Positions 44,173 to 53,213 of a DNA stretch of 64,000 bases are shown piece by piece (position 1 is the first letter of the stretch; each line of letters begins with the position of its first letter). Made by a program: the position numbers and the translations under genes. This stretch comes from an uncultured Rhodospirillaceae bacterium (GTDB taxonomy: Bacteria; Pseudomonadota; Alphaproteobacteria; UBA8366). Under the pieces are notes generated by a model. That model searched no databases, had not been told where the DNA came from, and was given only the letters and a program-made list of their open reading frames with translations. Where the stretch lies: positions 1 to 64,000 of the forward strand of contig CAJWLM010000013.1 of assembly GCA_913043025.1 (NCBI GenBank), in the 5' to 3' direction.

Positions 44173-44787
44173 ATGGAAACGGTTTTCAGTCCAGCGGTCA
44201 TTGCTTTTTTCCAAGTGATCGCCATAGACTTAGTGCTATCTGGCGACAATGCGGTTGTTATTGGCCTAGCGGTGGCTGGTTTACCCCCAGATTTGCGTAG
44301 AAAAGCTATCGTATTTGGCATTGTTACTGCCACTGTTCTCCGTATTATTTTTGCAGCACTTACAGTGTATCTTCTTAAAATCCCAGGCCTCCTTTTGGTT
44401 GGTGGTTTATTATTAGCTTGGGTGTGCTGGAGCATGTGGAAAGAGATTAGTCCGGGCCAGCAGGATAGAGGGTCTCAGATTGCTCAGGATGGAATGGGCC
44501 AAAACATAAGTATGCGTAAGGCCCTACTAAACATCATAATTGCAGATGTTTCGATGTCGCTTGATAACGTCCTTGCAGTGGCTGGAGCAGCAAGAGATCA
44601 TATTGAAATTCTTATTTTTGGTTTAGTGCTTTCAATCGCTTTGATGGCTTTCGCAGCTAACTTTATTGCGTCCTTACTCGATCGTTTCCGTTGGATCGCT
44701 TATGTCGGCTTAGCGATTATAGTGTGGGTTGCAGGGGATATGATTTATCGCGGCAGCATTGAAGTTTATACAACGTTCATGGTTTGA
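44173..44787 (+). CDS. TerC/YjbE-family membrane protein
   Basis: A 204-residue integral membrane protein with about seven helices, of the TerC family. It carries IDLVLSGDNAVVIGLAV near residue 18 and DVSMSLDNVLAVAGAAR near 130, the twin Asp-Asn motifs of the family. Members are linked with tellurite resistance, Mn2+ export and folding of exported proteins. The ATG at 44173 has AGG about ten bases upstream; a GTG at 44164 is an alternative. It is followed closely by a glycerophosphodiesterase gene. No ter operon genes are here, so a metal-export role is likelier than tellurite resistance. Confidence 0.86.
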   Translation: METVFSPAVIAFFQVIAIDLVLSGDNAVVIGLAVAGLPPDLRRKAIVFGIVTATVLRIIFAALTVYLLKIPGLLLVGGLLLAWVCWSMWKEISPGQQDRGSQIAQDGMGQNISMRKALLNIIIADVSMSLDNVLAVAGAARDHIEILIFGLVLSIALMAFAANFIASLLDRFRWIAYVGLAIIVWVAGDMIYRGSIEVYTTFMV

Positions 44788-44800
44788 CAGTGAGAAGAAC

Positions 44801-45541
44801 TTGGCTTTCAGCCTTCCAAATTTTATAGGACATCGAGGAGCGGCTGGGTATGCTCCAGAGAATACACTAGCAAGCATCCATAAAGCCGCTTGCCTTGGCA
44901 CAAGCTGGGTAGAGTTTGATGTGCAACTTACCTACGACAGTGAGTTGGTTCTTTTTCACGATAACTCTTTGGATCGCACAACAAATGGCAGCGGACTTTT
45001 AGCCGATCAACGCCTCAAATCTCTGAAAGATCTTGACGCTGGAAGCTGGTTCGGATCCGATTTCACGGGTGAAACTATTCCTACACTTACTCAGGCTTTA
45101 GGGACTGCGAGAGAATTAGATCTTGGCTGTAACGTAGAAATCAAATCATCTTTCGGCAGGGAACGTGAAACTGTACGTGCAGTCGCCCGAACAATCGTCA
45201 ATTTTCCCAAATCGCCAACAATATTGGTTTCGAGCTTCTGCCACGAAACAGTTCACATGTTGAAATACTACTTGCCCGAAGTGCGCCGGGCATTAATTGT
45301 TCGCAAAATTCCGGCGAACTGGCAATCATTGATGAAGCGGATGCAGTGCTCATCCCTACATGTCAGTGAAGAAAGCTTAGATCAACGTCAAGTCCAAATG
45401 GTTCAATCAACCGGGATAAAGGTGTTGGCATTCACGATAAATGACAGAAAAAGGGCAGAACACCTATTTGCGATGGGCGTTTCAAGTGTTTTTACTGATG
45501 TCCCAGGGAAAATATTTTCGCCTATGACCATGGCTGTTTGA
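44801..45541 (+). CDS. Glycerophosphodiester phosphodiesterase
   Basis: A 246-residue cytoplasmic GDPD enzyme that hydrolyses glycerophosphodiesters to glycerol-3-phosphate and an alcohol. The catalytic sequence is intact: IGHRGAAGYAPENTLASI near residue 8 (His-Arg and Glu), WVEFDVQLTYDSELVLFHDNSLDRTT near 32-58 (Glu, Asp, His) and CNVEIKSS near 110 (Glu-Lys). The start is not certain. I use the TTG at 44801 because it fits the normal family N-terminus; a TTG at 44759 would overlap the TerC gene. No signal peptide is seen. It lies between TerC and the metallophosphoesterase. Confidence 0.87.
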   Translation: MAFSLPNFIGHRGAAGYAPENTLASIHKAACLGTSWVEFDVQLTYDSELVLFHDNSLDRTTNGSGLLADQRLKSLKDLDAGSWFGSDFTGETIPTLTQALGTARELDLGCNVEIKSSFGRERETVRAVARTIVNFPKSPTILVSSFCHETVHMLKYYLPEVRRALIVRKIPANWQSLMKRMQCSSLHVSEESLDQRQVQMVQSTGIKVLAFTINDRKRAEHLFAMGVSSVFTDVPGKIFSPMTMAV

Positions 45542-45616
45542 TGACTTTAGCATCGAACTACAAACAATTAACGTTGTGCATGTTATTTGAAATATCGAAC
45601 GGTAAGGACTGAAGAG

Positions 45617-47608
45617 TTGGCTAACAAAAATAGAAACACACTATTTCGTTTTGCCGTCATTGCTGATACTCATATTACAGAAAAAGATGCGCCCGCAATT
45701 GATGGTTATGATCAAGAGACCGTGCAATTGAGCGTTAAACGACTAGCCCATATCGTTCACAAGCTTAAGCAACTTTCCCCCGACTTTGTTATCCATCTGG
45801 GCGACATAACGCATCCAAGACCAGACCACCCTGCCTATAATGACTCTGCTAAGGCTTTTTATGAGGTTTTTAATAATGTAGGTTGCCCCGTTTATCTCGT
45901 TGCCGGCAATCATGATATTGGACAAAAACATTATTCAGGAGTCCCCATTCATCCTGCGATGTCACAAGGCTTCGTAAATAATAAAATGATCGCCGCCTAT
46001 GAAGAACAATTCCAGAGGCATTTTTTTTCATTTGAACACGAAAGCTGTTTATTTGTAGTCATCAATGGGATGATTCTTAATTCAGGACTGGATTACGAGA
46101 AAAAGCAACGTGAGTGGCTAGAAACTCTGCTGGCCAGAAATTCAGGAAGGCGCTTATTTGTATTTTCACACTACCCACTTTACCTCTCCGAGGCAGATGA
46201 GAGCGTTAACTTTGACAATACCGATTTGCCTGGGCGTAGGTGGCTTCTCGATTTATTTTCTGATTATAAAGTAGAAGCTTTTTTTTCCGGCCATGTGCAC
46301 AATTTTTTCTTTAACAACTACGACGAAACCAGCATCTATGTTTTACCTTCAACTTGTTTTTTACGTCACGATTACCACGAATTGTTTCGAGCCGCTCCAA
46401 CAGAGCTCAAACAGGGTCGGCATGACACAGCAAAGCTAGGTTTTGCCGTAGTAGAGATTAATAAGGCTGGACATCTTACGCATATAGTACGGTCTGAAGG
46501 CCGGACTATGGGGTCTTCTGATAATGAGACCTTGCTACCGCCTGCACACGGCCTGTCGCCTGCTCACGGAGCTCTCGGCATATCACTACATCAACCGTGG
46601 TGTGAGAAAGCCAATATCACCACACCATGGGGTCTAGACTCTTTCAGCACAAAATATGTCCGTAATGATTACCCTCTTTTGGCTCTGTGGGAAATGGGCA
46701 TAAGCGAACTACGGGTACCCCTTGATGACCTAATGAAAAAACATACGCGTAGCCGCATTCGCGAACTAGCTGCTCGCGGCCATCAGTTTACTGCTTATTC
46801 TTATGGCTTGCCGAAAAACGAGGGCCGAAATGTCTTAAGCGAGTGTGGCGAAATTTTACATGCATGGGAGCTCATCATGCCAACTTGCTGCGTTAGCGAT
46901 TTGTTACCGGAAATAAAAAAAATTGCGCGTAAGGTACCGGTTTTTTTCAACTCTTATCGTCAACACAGAGAAACCCTGAGCCTCAGCCATGGGTTTAGCG
47001 TAGATGATTTCAATTTGGTAAACGAGCTGATGGCACTTGACGGCGCAAAAGAAGTCTTCAGCGGCGTTGTGTTTGGCGTAGGCCCAAAAGAATCCCCAAT
47101 AAAGGCTTTAAGTAAAATTCAGAAATATTCTATCAATTTTAATATTCAAACAGCAGCCCATATGCAATTTTCTCAGCGCGAACCATTAAGCTCGAAGCAA
47201 TTTGAGAACACCGGACATGAACGTATCGTTGAAGCAACAATCGCGGCTTTAGGTCACAGAGAAATATGTGTCTTTGTCGATAATTTTATTGGAATAGATC
47301 GCGGATATTTTTTCTGTGAAGGCCTAGTCGACCGCCTTTACAACCCACTGACCGGAGCTCGCATAATCAAAACGCTCCATAGCGCACTTCCAAAGGGCTG
47401 TCGAATTGGAAAGGAATTTATCGAGGAAAATTCCCGGTTAATCCAGTTTCACGAGCCAGATGGTGTAGTTATAATGTCAAGAACGGATACCTATCCATTA
47501 GAAATACCAGCCACGCTGGTGCCACTTAAACAAGGAATGTGGGTTGATCTATCAACAGGAAATAAAGCGGGAAGCCCGCTTCTCGGCCCAACACTCGTTG
47601 TTAAATGA
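45617..47608 (+). CDS. Metallophosphoesterase with long C-terminal domain
   Basis: A 663-residue two-part protein. Residues about 1-300 are a calcineurin-like metallophosphoesterase with all five blocks: AVIADTHITEKD near 10, HLGDITHPRPDH near 58, AGNHDIG near 95, FSHYPLYLSE near 184 and FFSGHVHNFFF near 222. Residues about 315-663 form a second domain with alternating strands and helices (TTPWGLDSFSTKYVRNDYPL, MGISELRVPLDDLM, SVDDFNLVNELMALDG, IGIDRGYFFCEGLVDRLYNP). It looks like an alpha/beta barrel, but I do not recognise it. No signal peptide. The start is TTG 45617 with AAGGAC nine bases upstream; an earlier TTG at 45587 has no such site. It follows the GDPD gene, so a phosphodiester or glycan-phosphate substrate is possible. 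Confidence 0.78.
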   Translation: MANKNRNTLFRFAVIADTHITEKDAPAIDGYDQETVQLSVKRLAHIVHKLKQLSPDFVIHLGDITHPRPDHPAYNDSAKAFYEVFNNVGCPVYLVAGNHDIGQKHYSGVPIHPAMSQGFVNNKMIAAYEEQFQRHFFSFEHESCLFVVINGMILNSGLDYEKKQREWLETLLARNSGRRLFVFSHYPLYLSEADESVNFDNTDLPGRRWLLDLFSDYKVEAFFSGHVHNFFFNNYDETSIYVLPSTCFLRHDYHELFRAAPTELKQGRHDTAKLGFAVVEINKAGHLTHIVRSEGRTMGSSDNETLLPPAHGLSPAHGALGISLHQPWCEKANITTPWGLDSFSTKYVRNDYPLLALWEMGISELRVPLDDLMKKHTRSRIRELAARGHQFTAYSYGLPKNEGRNVLSECGEILHAWELIMPTCCVSDLLPEIKKIARKVPVFFNSYRQHRETLSLSHGFSVDDFNLVNELMALDGAKEVFSGVVFGVGPKESPIKALSKIQKYSINFNIQTAAHMQFSQREPLSSKQFENTGHERIVEATIAALGHREICVFVDNFIGIDRGYFFCEGLVDRLYNPLTGARIIKTLHSALPKGCRIGKEFIEENSRLIQFHEPDGVVIMSRTDTYPLEIPATLVPLKQGMWVDLSTGNKAGSPLLGPTLVVK

Positions 47609-47742
47609 AACACATTTATTGGAGAAAGACATCCCCCGCACTGTGAATATCAATTTGCCCCATTTTTCTTGCACTATGAAAACTAGATATCCGTGCAAGA
47701 TTAGATGCATGATGCTTACCCTCTGATCCTTACAAATAAAAT

Positions 47743-49242
47743 TCACCTATTTGTTGGCATGGTGAATTGTGCACCGCCCTCTATCCCACTTGGCCAACGA
47801 GCCGACACGGTTTTCAGTTTAGTAAAAAAATGAACGGATTGAGGACCATGCATTTGAGTGTCACCGAATTTTGAACGTTTGGAACCGCCGAAGTGATGGA
47901 ATGCCATAGGCACCGGGATCGGCACGTTGACACCAATCATCCCGACATCAACTTGTTTTGAAAATGACCGAGCAACGTCGCCACTTTGAGTGAAAACTGC
48001 GACACCATTGCCATATTCGTGTCCATTCACCATTTCTACGGCTGAGTCAAAATCTTGCGCGCGGGCAATACTAAGAACAGGGCCAAAAATTTCCTGCTTA
48101 TATAGGTCCATATCCGTTGTTACTCGATCAAACAATGAGCCGTTCAGGAAAAATCCGTTCTCATATCCCTGCAGACTAACTTTCCGTCCATCAACTACAA
48201 GTTCTGCCCCCTCTTCCTCACCCTTAGCGATTAATTTTTCAATGCGGTCTTTCGCCTGGCTTGTTATGACCGGCCCCATATCAGCTTCTATGTCGGTATA
48301 TGGGCCGACTTTTAGTGCCTGGACCCTCGGCTTCAAGCGCTTAACCAGCTCATCCGCCGTGCTTTTTCCAACGGGAACCGCTACGGAAATCGCCATACAG
48401 CGCTCACCAGCAGAGCCATAGCCTGCACCCATTAGCGCATCAACGGCTTGATCCATATCAGCATCAGGCATTACGACCATATGGTTCTTTGCGCCACAAA
48501 AAGCCTGAACACGTTTATTTTGTGCTGTGCCAGTTTGGTACACGTATTCCCCAATCGCGGTTGAACCAACAAAACTTATTGCAGGTACATCGGAATGCAT
48601 CAGCAAGCCATCAACAGCTATTTTGTCACCGTTTAATATATTCCAAACACCATCTGGCAAACCGGCTTCCGTCCATAGTTCTCCCATCATGAGTGGTGCT
48701 GATGGATTGCGTTCCGACGGCTTGCAAATAAAAGAGTTTCCGCAGGCGACCGCCATCACTCCCATCCAACAAGGCACCATGACCGGAAAATTAAATGGTG
48801 TAATTCCTCCAACCACACCTAGTGGCTCGCGAATGGAAAAGGTATCTATCCCGCCACCCACATCAGTCGAAAGCTCACCCTTCAATAGGTGCGGTATACC
48901 ACAGGCAAACTCAATCACGTCAATGCCTCGCTGCACTTCACCGAGAGCGTCATCAACCGTCTTTCCATGCTCCGCGCTAATAACCGTGGCAAGTTCTTCA
49001 CGCCTCTGGCTCATGATTTCCCGCATTGCGAACATAACTGCTGCACGCTTGGGGGAAGGAGTTGCTGCCCAATCATAAAATGCTACCTGAGCATTTTCGA
49101 TGGTTTTCTCTACTTCTTCAGCCCCTGCCATTGGCACTTTACTTGTCACTTCGCCTGTCGCTGGATTAAAAACCTCGAGCACTCGCCCGCTTTCACCCTT
49201 GATATGTTGGCCACCCACATAATGGGTCAATTCTTTCAACAT
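47743..49242 (-). CDS. mmsA: Methylmalonate-semialdehyde dehydrogenase (CoA-acylating)
   Basis: A 499-residue aldehyde dehydrogenase that turns methylmalonate semialdehyde or malonate semialdehyde into propionyl-CoA or acetyl-CoA, in valine, thymine and inositol breakdown. Distinct family segments are YVGGQHIKGESGRVLEVFNPATGE at the start, GGITPFNFPVMVPCWMGVMA near residue 150, and GYGSAGERCMAISVAV near 275, where the Cys is the catalytic nucleophile. LYKQEIFGPVLSIARA and GVNVPIPVPMAFHHFGGSKRS are typical of MmsA. The length is as usual. It converges with the metallophosphoesterase. A related mmsB-like gene lies 1.2 kb away at 50445. Confidence 0.93.
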   Translation of the reverse strand: MLKELTHYVGGQHIKGESGRVLEVFNPATGEVTSKVPMAGAEEVEKTIENAQVAFYDWAATPSPKRAAVMFAMREIMSQRREELATVISAEHGKTVDDALGEVQRGIDVIEFACGIPHLLKGELSTDVGGGIDTFSIREPLGVVGGITPFNFPVMVPCWMGVMAVACGNSFICKPSERNPSAPLMMGELWTEAGLPDGVWNILNGDKIAVDGLLMHSDVPAISFVGSTAIGEYVYQTGTAQNKRVQAFCGAKNHMVVMPDADMDQAVDALMGAGYGSAGERCMAISVAVPVGKSTADELVKRLKPRVQALKVGPYTDIEADMGPVITSQAKDRIEKLIAKGEEEGAELVVDGRKVSLQGYENGFFLNGSLFDRVTTDMDLYKQEIFGPVLSIARAQDFDSAVEMVNGHEYGNGVAVFTQSGDVARSFSKQVDVGMIGVNVPIPVPMAFHHFGGSKRSKFGDTQMHGPQSVHFFTKLKTVSARWPSGIEGGAQFTMPTNR

Positions 49243-49343
49243 TTCCTAATCCCTTTCAGCGCCGCAGTATAAGTTAATAAAATTTGGACAACCCCGATCG
49301 ATGTGAGAAAATAATTTCATAACATGCAACTAGCAAACAGAGT

Positions 49344-49682
49344 TCACATCTCTAAAATTTCTAACAGACTATGATCCTCACGATCCTCAATCTCAACAAT
49401 CCAAATATCCGGGTCATATTTAGCCTGACGCTCAATGAAAGACTCTGCTTCAGGATCTTGCACACGACGTCCATCAAGCGCGGGTTGCCAAATAAAGTTG
49501 CCTGATAGATCACGTTCCTGCATGAAAATATCAACACCGGTTTCAATTCGATTGATTTTCACGATTATAATACCACTATTTTTGTCGCCCCGCTTGAGCA
49601 CTACTACTGGCACTCCTTTGCTCGACAAGCGGGCAAGGTGCGCTTGTATCCAAATATCGGTGGGCATACGAGCGTCAGACAT
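49344..49682 (-). CDS. DUF1491 family protein
   Basis: A 112-residue protein matching DUF1491, a family found mostly in Alphaproteobacteria and without assigned function. Typical elements are the N-terminal IWIQAHLARLSSKGVPVVVL, a strand-rich middle (SGIIIVKINRIETGVDIF) and the C-terminal ERQAKYDPDIWIVEIEDREDH. No catalytic motif is seen. The start at 49682 lacks a strong ribosome binding site; the next Met is five residues in. It follows bactofilin on the same strand (36-base gap), so they may be co-transcribed. Confidence 0.8.
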   Translation of the reverse strand: MSDARMPTDIWIQAHLARLSSKGVPVVVLKRGDKNSGIIIVKINRIETGVDIFMQERDLSGNFIWQPALDGRRVQDPEAESFIERQAKYDPDIWIVEIEDREDHSLLEILEM

Positions 49683-49718
49683 ATTTATTTAAAGCAACGC
49701 AATAAGCAGCGAGTTGAC

Positions 49719-50261
49719 TCAGTGAACAGTTTTCCTACTGTAGCCATCGGCCTTTCCGGTTGAAGTACTTAGTGGGTTATCGAGGGATTTTTTAATTCTT
49801 TTGTGCTTTGGACGACCAATTCTAGCCGTGCCTAGTTCTCCGCTTGCAGAGGGCATTGTAGCACCACTTTTACTCGAGCCATTTAAGTCAATTTGCCTAT
49901 AAAAGCCGTCAATTACAGCGCCTGGGTGAACACTAAGAGTTTTGTGACCAACGTCGCCGATTACCTGTGCAGTTTCAGCTAAAACAACATCGGTTGCCGA
50001 TATGGAACCAACAACTTTCCCGTGTATCTCGGCCTCTTTGCACTTAATTTGACCATTGATGTAGCCATCACGGCCAATTATCAGCTTTTCGCAGCTAACA
50101 TTCCCATTGACGCCTCCATCAAGATAAATTTCACCATCGCCAAAGATATCACCTTGGAGAATTAAATCTTTAGATAATACAGAAGTTCTTTCCTGGGTGA
50201 TACGACGGCTTTCTCGCTCATTTGCGCGAAAGTTAAGTTTTAATTTTTCCAAGATCGTCAT
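49719..50261 (-). CDS. Bactofilin (polymer-forming cytoskeletal protein)
   Basis: A 180-residue bactofilin, which polymerises without nucleotide into filaments that position cell-wall enzymes or organise cell shape. The central repetitive beta-helix (residues about 45-140) is seen in the recurring hydrophobic pattern KDLILQGDIFGDGEIYLDGG, NVSCEKLIIGRDGYINGQIK, HGKVVGSISATDVVLAETA and QVIGDVGHKTLSVHPGAVID. Terminal tails are basic or low-complexity, as usual. I chose the ATG at 50261, with GGGAC upstream; an earlier in-frame start at 50306 would add 15 residues. It lies next to a DUF1491 gene. Confidence 0.9.
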   Translation of the reverse strand: MTILEKLKLNFRANERESRRITQERTSVLSKDLILQGDIFGDGEIYLDGGVNGNVSCEKLIIGRDGYINGQIKCKEAEIHGKVVGSISATDVVLAETAQVIGDVGHKTLSVHPGAVIDGFYRQIDLNGSSKSGATMPSASGELGTARIGRPKHKRIKKSLDNPLSTSTGKADGYSRKTVH

Positions 50262-50444
50262 ATTGGTGTCCCAGCTATGGTTATTTTTATGGATGCGATA
50301 ATACAAAATAAATTACATAATAACAAGGAAGGCAATAATTCAGAAATTCAAGCTTTTAAGAAAATAACATTCATGTATTATTTGATTTATCTTTTATATA
50401 TCTACACAATTTTCCAATAATAATTAAGTAATAGGAATAATTAC

Positions 50445-51341
50445 ATGAAAATAGGATATGTTGGTCTCGGAAATATGGGGCGCCCGATAGCCGCAAATCT
50501 CGCACGCGCTGGCAATGAAATGATTGTTTTTGATTTGAACCGGGAAGCGGTAGATAGCTTTGTCGATGAGTTTGGTGCACGCGCCGCCAATGGACTCCAC
50601 AGTCTGGCACAAAGCTCTGATATAGTTATTACTATTGTTCCGACAGGCAAGGATGTAAATCGAATATTGCTGGGCGACGCCAATTGCGAGGACTCACTTA
50701 TCAGTGGACTCGATAGCAGTAAGCTATTCATTGACATGAGCTCATCAGAGCCGGAGGGAACGCTGGAACTCGGGAAAATCATGAAAGATAAAAATATTCC
50801 CTTTCTAGATGCTCCTGTTTCTGGTGGAGTGAAACGGGCAGTTTCAGGCACCATTTCTATCATGGTTGGCGGTGAGAGCGCTGTGATAGCTCGGGCGAAA
50901 CCTATTTTTGAATCAGTAAGCAGCGATATTTTTGAATGCGGGCCACTTGGTGCCGGTCATGCAACCAAGGCGATGAATAACATGCTTTCCGCTCTTAGCG
51001 TTCTAGCAACTACGGAAGCACTCTTGATAGGTCGACGTTTTGGCCTGGACCCGTCAACATTAACTAACGTCATAAATAAATCATCGGGCCGAAACAATGC
51101 AACCGAACTAAAGATGCATCAGTTTATTCTAAAAAAGAATTGGAATTCCGGATTTTCGAGCGGATTAATGCTTAAAGATCTAACTATTGCTCAAAATTTA
51201 GCCCGTAAGGTCGGCTTGAGTGCACCGTGCACGGCATTGGTGCGAGATGCATTTGCAGAAACAGTTGACCATTACGGACCTTCGTCTGATCATACCACGC
51301 TAGCAAAGCTTCTTCAGGAGACAAGAAAAACCGAGCTTTAA
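50445..51341 (+). CDS. mmsB: 3-hydroxyisobutyrate dehydrogenase family protein
   Basis: A 298-residue NAD(P)-dependent beta-hydroxyacid dehydrogenase. The NAD loop is GYVGLGNMGRPIAANLARAG at the N-terminus. The substrate motif DAPVSGGVKRAVSGTISIMVGG is near residue 122, and the catalytic Lys is in GHATKAMNNMLSAL near 175. These match 3-hydroxyisobutyrate dehydrogenase and its relatives (tartronate semialdehyde reductase, glyoxylate reductase). mmsA lies 1.2 kb away, making a valine-degradation role plausible, but the two are not in one operon and other 3-hydroxy acids are possible. AGGA lies upstream of the ATG. Confidence 0.85.
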   Translation: MKIGYVGLGNMGRPIAANLARAGNEMIVFDLNREAVDSFVDEFGARAANGLHSLAQSSDIVITIVPTGKDVNRILLGDANCEDSLISGLDSSKLFIDMSSSEPEGTLELGKIMKDKNIPFLDAPVSGGVKRAVSGTISIMVGGESAVIARAKPIFESVSSDIFECGPLGAGHATKAMNNMLSALSVLATTEALLIGRRFGLDPSTLTNVINKSSGRNNATELKMHQFILKKNWNSGFSSGLMLKDLTIAQNLARKVGLSAPCTALVRDAFAETVDHYGPSSDHTTLAKLLQETRKTEL

Positions 51342-51372
51342 GATGAATCAGTCAGATTTGATTTGGACGCGT

Positions 51373-52332
51373 CTATTCCGCTGCCGTGGATATCTCATGC
51401 TCGGCAAGAAACTTCTCGGCTTCTAAAGCAGCCATGCAACCCATTCCAGCAGCCGTAACCGCTTGCCGGTAGGTCTTATCTTTTACATCACCAGCAGCGA
51501 AAATGCCGGGTATGCTGGTTACTGTGCTATCGGGCTTGGTTAAGATATAACCTTCATCGTCCATATCAATTTTATTCTTAAATACCCCAGTAGCTGGATC
51601 ATGCCCAATAGCTATGAACACACCCTGTAAATCAATATCCGTTTTTTGTTCGGATTTAATATTTTTAATGCGAGCTCCGGTGACCTGAAGTGGATCACCG
51701 CCCCCTAATACCTCATCGACGACACTATCCCAAATCACTTCAATTTTTTCATTCTGAAGTAATCGTTCCTGCAATATTTTTTCAGCTCGAAACGAATCTC
51801 GCCTATGTATGACTGTGACTTTGGCGGCATGGTTTGTAAGGTATAACGCCTCTTCTACAGCAGTATTGCCTCCCCCAACCACCGCAACGTTTTGATCCTT
51901 GAAAAAGAAACCATCGCATGTAGCGCATGCTGATACACCAAAACCCTGAAATTTTTGTTCTGATTCGAGGCCAAGCCAGCGCGCTTGGGCACCAGTAGCA
52001 ATGATAACAGTTTCACCACTGTACGTATCTCCCATATCACCAGTCATTTGAAAGGTGTCCTGATCGAAATCGACATCGTTAATCATGTCATAAATTATGT
52101 GGGTTCCAACAGCCTCAGCCTGTTTTTGCATCTGCTCCATCAACCACGGACCCTGTATTACCTCCTCAAACCCCGGGTAATTCTCAACATCTGTAGTTAT
52201 GGTCATCTGCCCACCGGGCTGAATTCCAGCAACAATAAGTGGCTTTAGATTTGCCCGCGCAGCGTAGATTGCAGCGGTGTAGCCCGCAGGACCAGATCCA
52301 ATGATCAAAACTTTACTATGATGATGACCCAT
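51373..52332 (-). CDS. trxB: Thioredoxin-disulfide reductase
   Basis: A 319-residue flavoenzyme that reduces thioredoxin with NADPH. It has the N-terminal FAD loop VLIIGSGPAGYTAAIYAARA near residue 8, the redox-active CATCDGFFF near 138 and the NADPH loop VAVVGGGNTAVEEALYL near 152. The C-terminal segment VTSIPGIFAAGDVKDKTYRQAVTAAGMGC is a family hallmark. I chose the ATG at 52332 (GAGGG eight bases upstream) rather than the one two codons earlier. It stands alone, 68 bases after the lactonase-like gene. Confidence 0.95.
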   Translation of the reverse strand: MGHHHSKVLIIGSGPAGYTAAIYAARANLKPLIVAGIQPGGQMTITTDVENYPGFEEVIQGPWLMEQMQKQAEAVGTHIIYDMINDVDFDQDTFQMTGDMGDTYSGETVIIATGAQARWLGLESEQKFQGFGVSACATCDGFFFKDQNVAVVGGGNTAVEEALYLTNHAAKVTVIHRRDSFRAEKILQERLLQNEKIEVIWDSVVDEVLGGGDPLQVTGARIKNIKSEQKTDIDLQGVFIAIGHDPATGVFKNKIDMDDEGYILTKPDSTVTSIPGIFAAGDVKDKTYRQAVTAAGMGCMAALEAEKFLAEHEISTAAE

Positions 52333-52400
52333 TTTCATAACCCTCTTTGTAAATACGCCATAATATCGACGTAGCGTTTCAGCGGTTGTCTTTCAAGTAA

Positions 52401-53201
52401 TCAATTCCAATGGTTTGGAGTAAGATCCGCCCGGACCGCAAATTCCTCTGCACCAGGAACTTTCGGAAATCTATCTAAGACCAGTGGATCGTGACCAGGG
52501 ATAATATGTGTTGGTGAATCTGCCAAGTTAGTGATGGTACTATACCCATTCAACATGTCAGCAACGTTTAAAACCAAAGGAAAAGGATTTATTTCTTCAA
52601 TGTTGGCATATAGATGGATAGCGTCGACAGCAAGCACTACCCAACCGCGCTGGGTATTAACACGCACCACCTGCAGACCATCTGTATGCCCACCAACGTG
52701 GTGTAGCGTTATTCCAGGCGCTAATTCCTTAAAACCGTCAACAAATTCGACCCTGTCGCCGAAAAGTGCGCGAACCATATCTACTACATAGTCAACAGCA
52801 AAAATATCCCGGAAAGCCGGATGTTTCATATTAGGCCCTGTTGCAAAAGCCATCTCACGTTCTTGTATATGAAATGTTGCTTTGGGGAACTCGTGTGCAT
52901 TGCCACAATGATCGTAATGCATGTGGCTGACGATGAGGTCCTCAACTTCGCTAGCATCTATCCTAACCTCCGCGAGTGCCTCCGCCGGCGTACGGAGCAG
53001 CCGCCGCCCACGTTTTTTTGCCTCTTTTTCTTCAAATCCCATATCCACGATAATCACACGGCCTTCCTCATTTTTAAGTGCCCAAATAAAATAATCCATT
53101 GGCATTGGACCGTTGTGGGTATCCGTGAATAAAAAATGTTCATGTTTTAACGCATTGGTACGCTCCGCATATTTGAGCACATAAATTTCCCATTTATCCA
53201 T
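52401..53201 (-). CDS. N-acyl-homoserine lactonase-like MBL-fold hydrolase
   Basis: A 266-residue metallo-beta-lactamase-fold hydrolase resembling N-acyl-homoserine lactonases of the AhlA/AiiA group. Zinc ligands are in VSHMHYDHCGN near residue 92 (HxHxDH), HVGGHTDG near 170 and LAVDAIHLY near 190 (bridging Asp). The C-terminal HIIPGHDPLVLDRFPKV has the last His. It is the last gene of a leftward run starting with the gamma-glutamyltransferase. It may open a lactone or lactam made by the pathway. Quorum quenching is possible but not shown. Confidence 0.83.
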   Translation of the reverse strand: MDKWEIYVLKYAERTNALKHEHFLFTDTHNGPMPMDYFIWALKNEEGRVIIVDMGFEEKEAKKRGRRLLRTPAEALAEVRIDASEVEDLIVSHMHYDHCGNAHEFPKATFHIQEREMAFATGPNMKHPAFRDIFAVDYVVDMVRALFGDRVEFVDGFKELAPGITLHHVGGHTDGLQVVRVNTQRGWVVLAVDAIHLYANIEEINPFPLVLNVADMLNGYSTITNLADSPTHIIPGHDPLVLDRFPKVPGAEEFAVRADLTPNHWN

Positions 53202-53213
53202 TTCCGCTATTCT

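Noticed and set aside
52401..53201. Quorum-quenching locus
   Set aside because: The lactonase-like fold fits, but no luxI/luxR genes are nearby and the gene is embedded in a catabolic operon, so a metabolic substrate is likelier.
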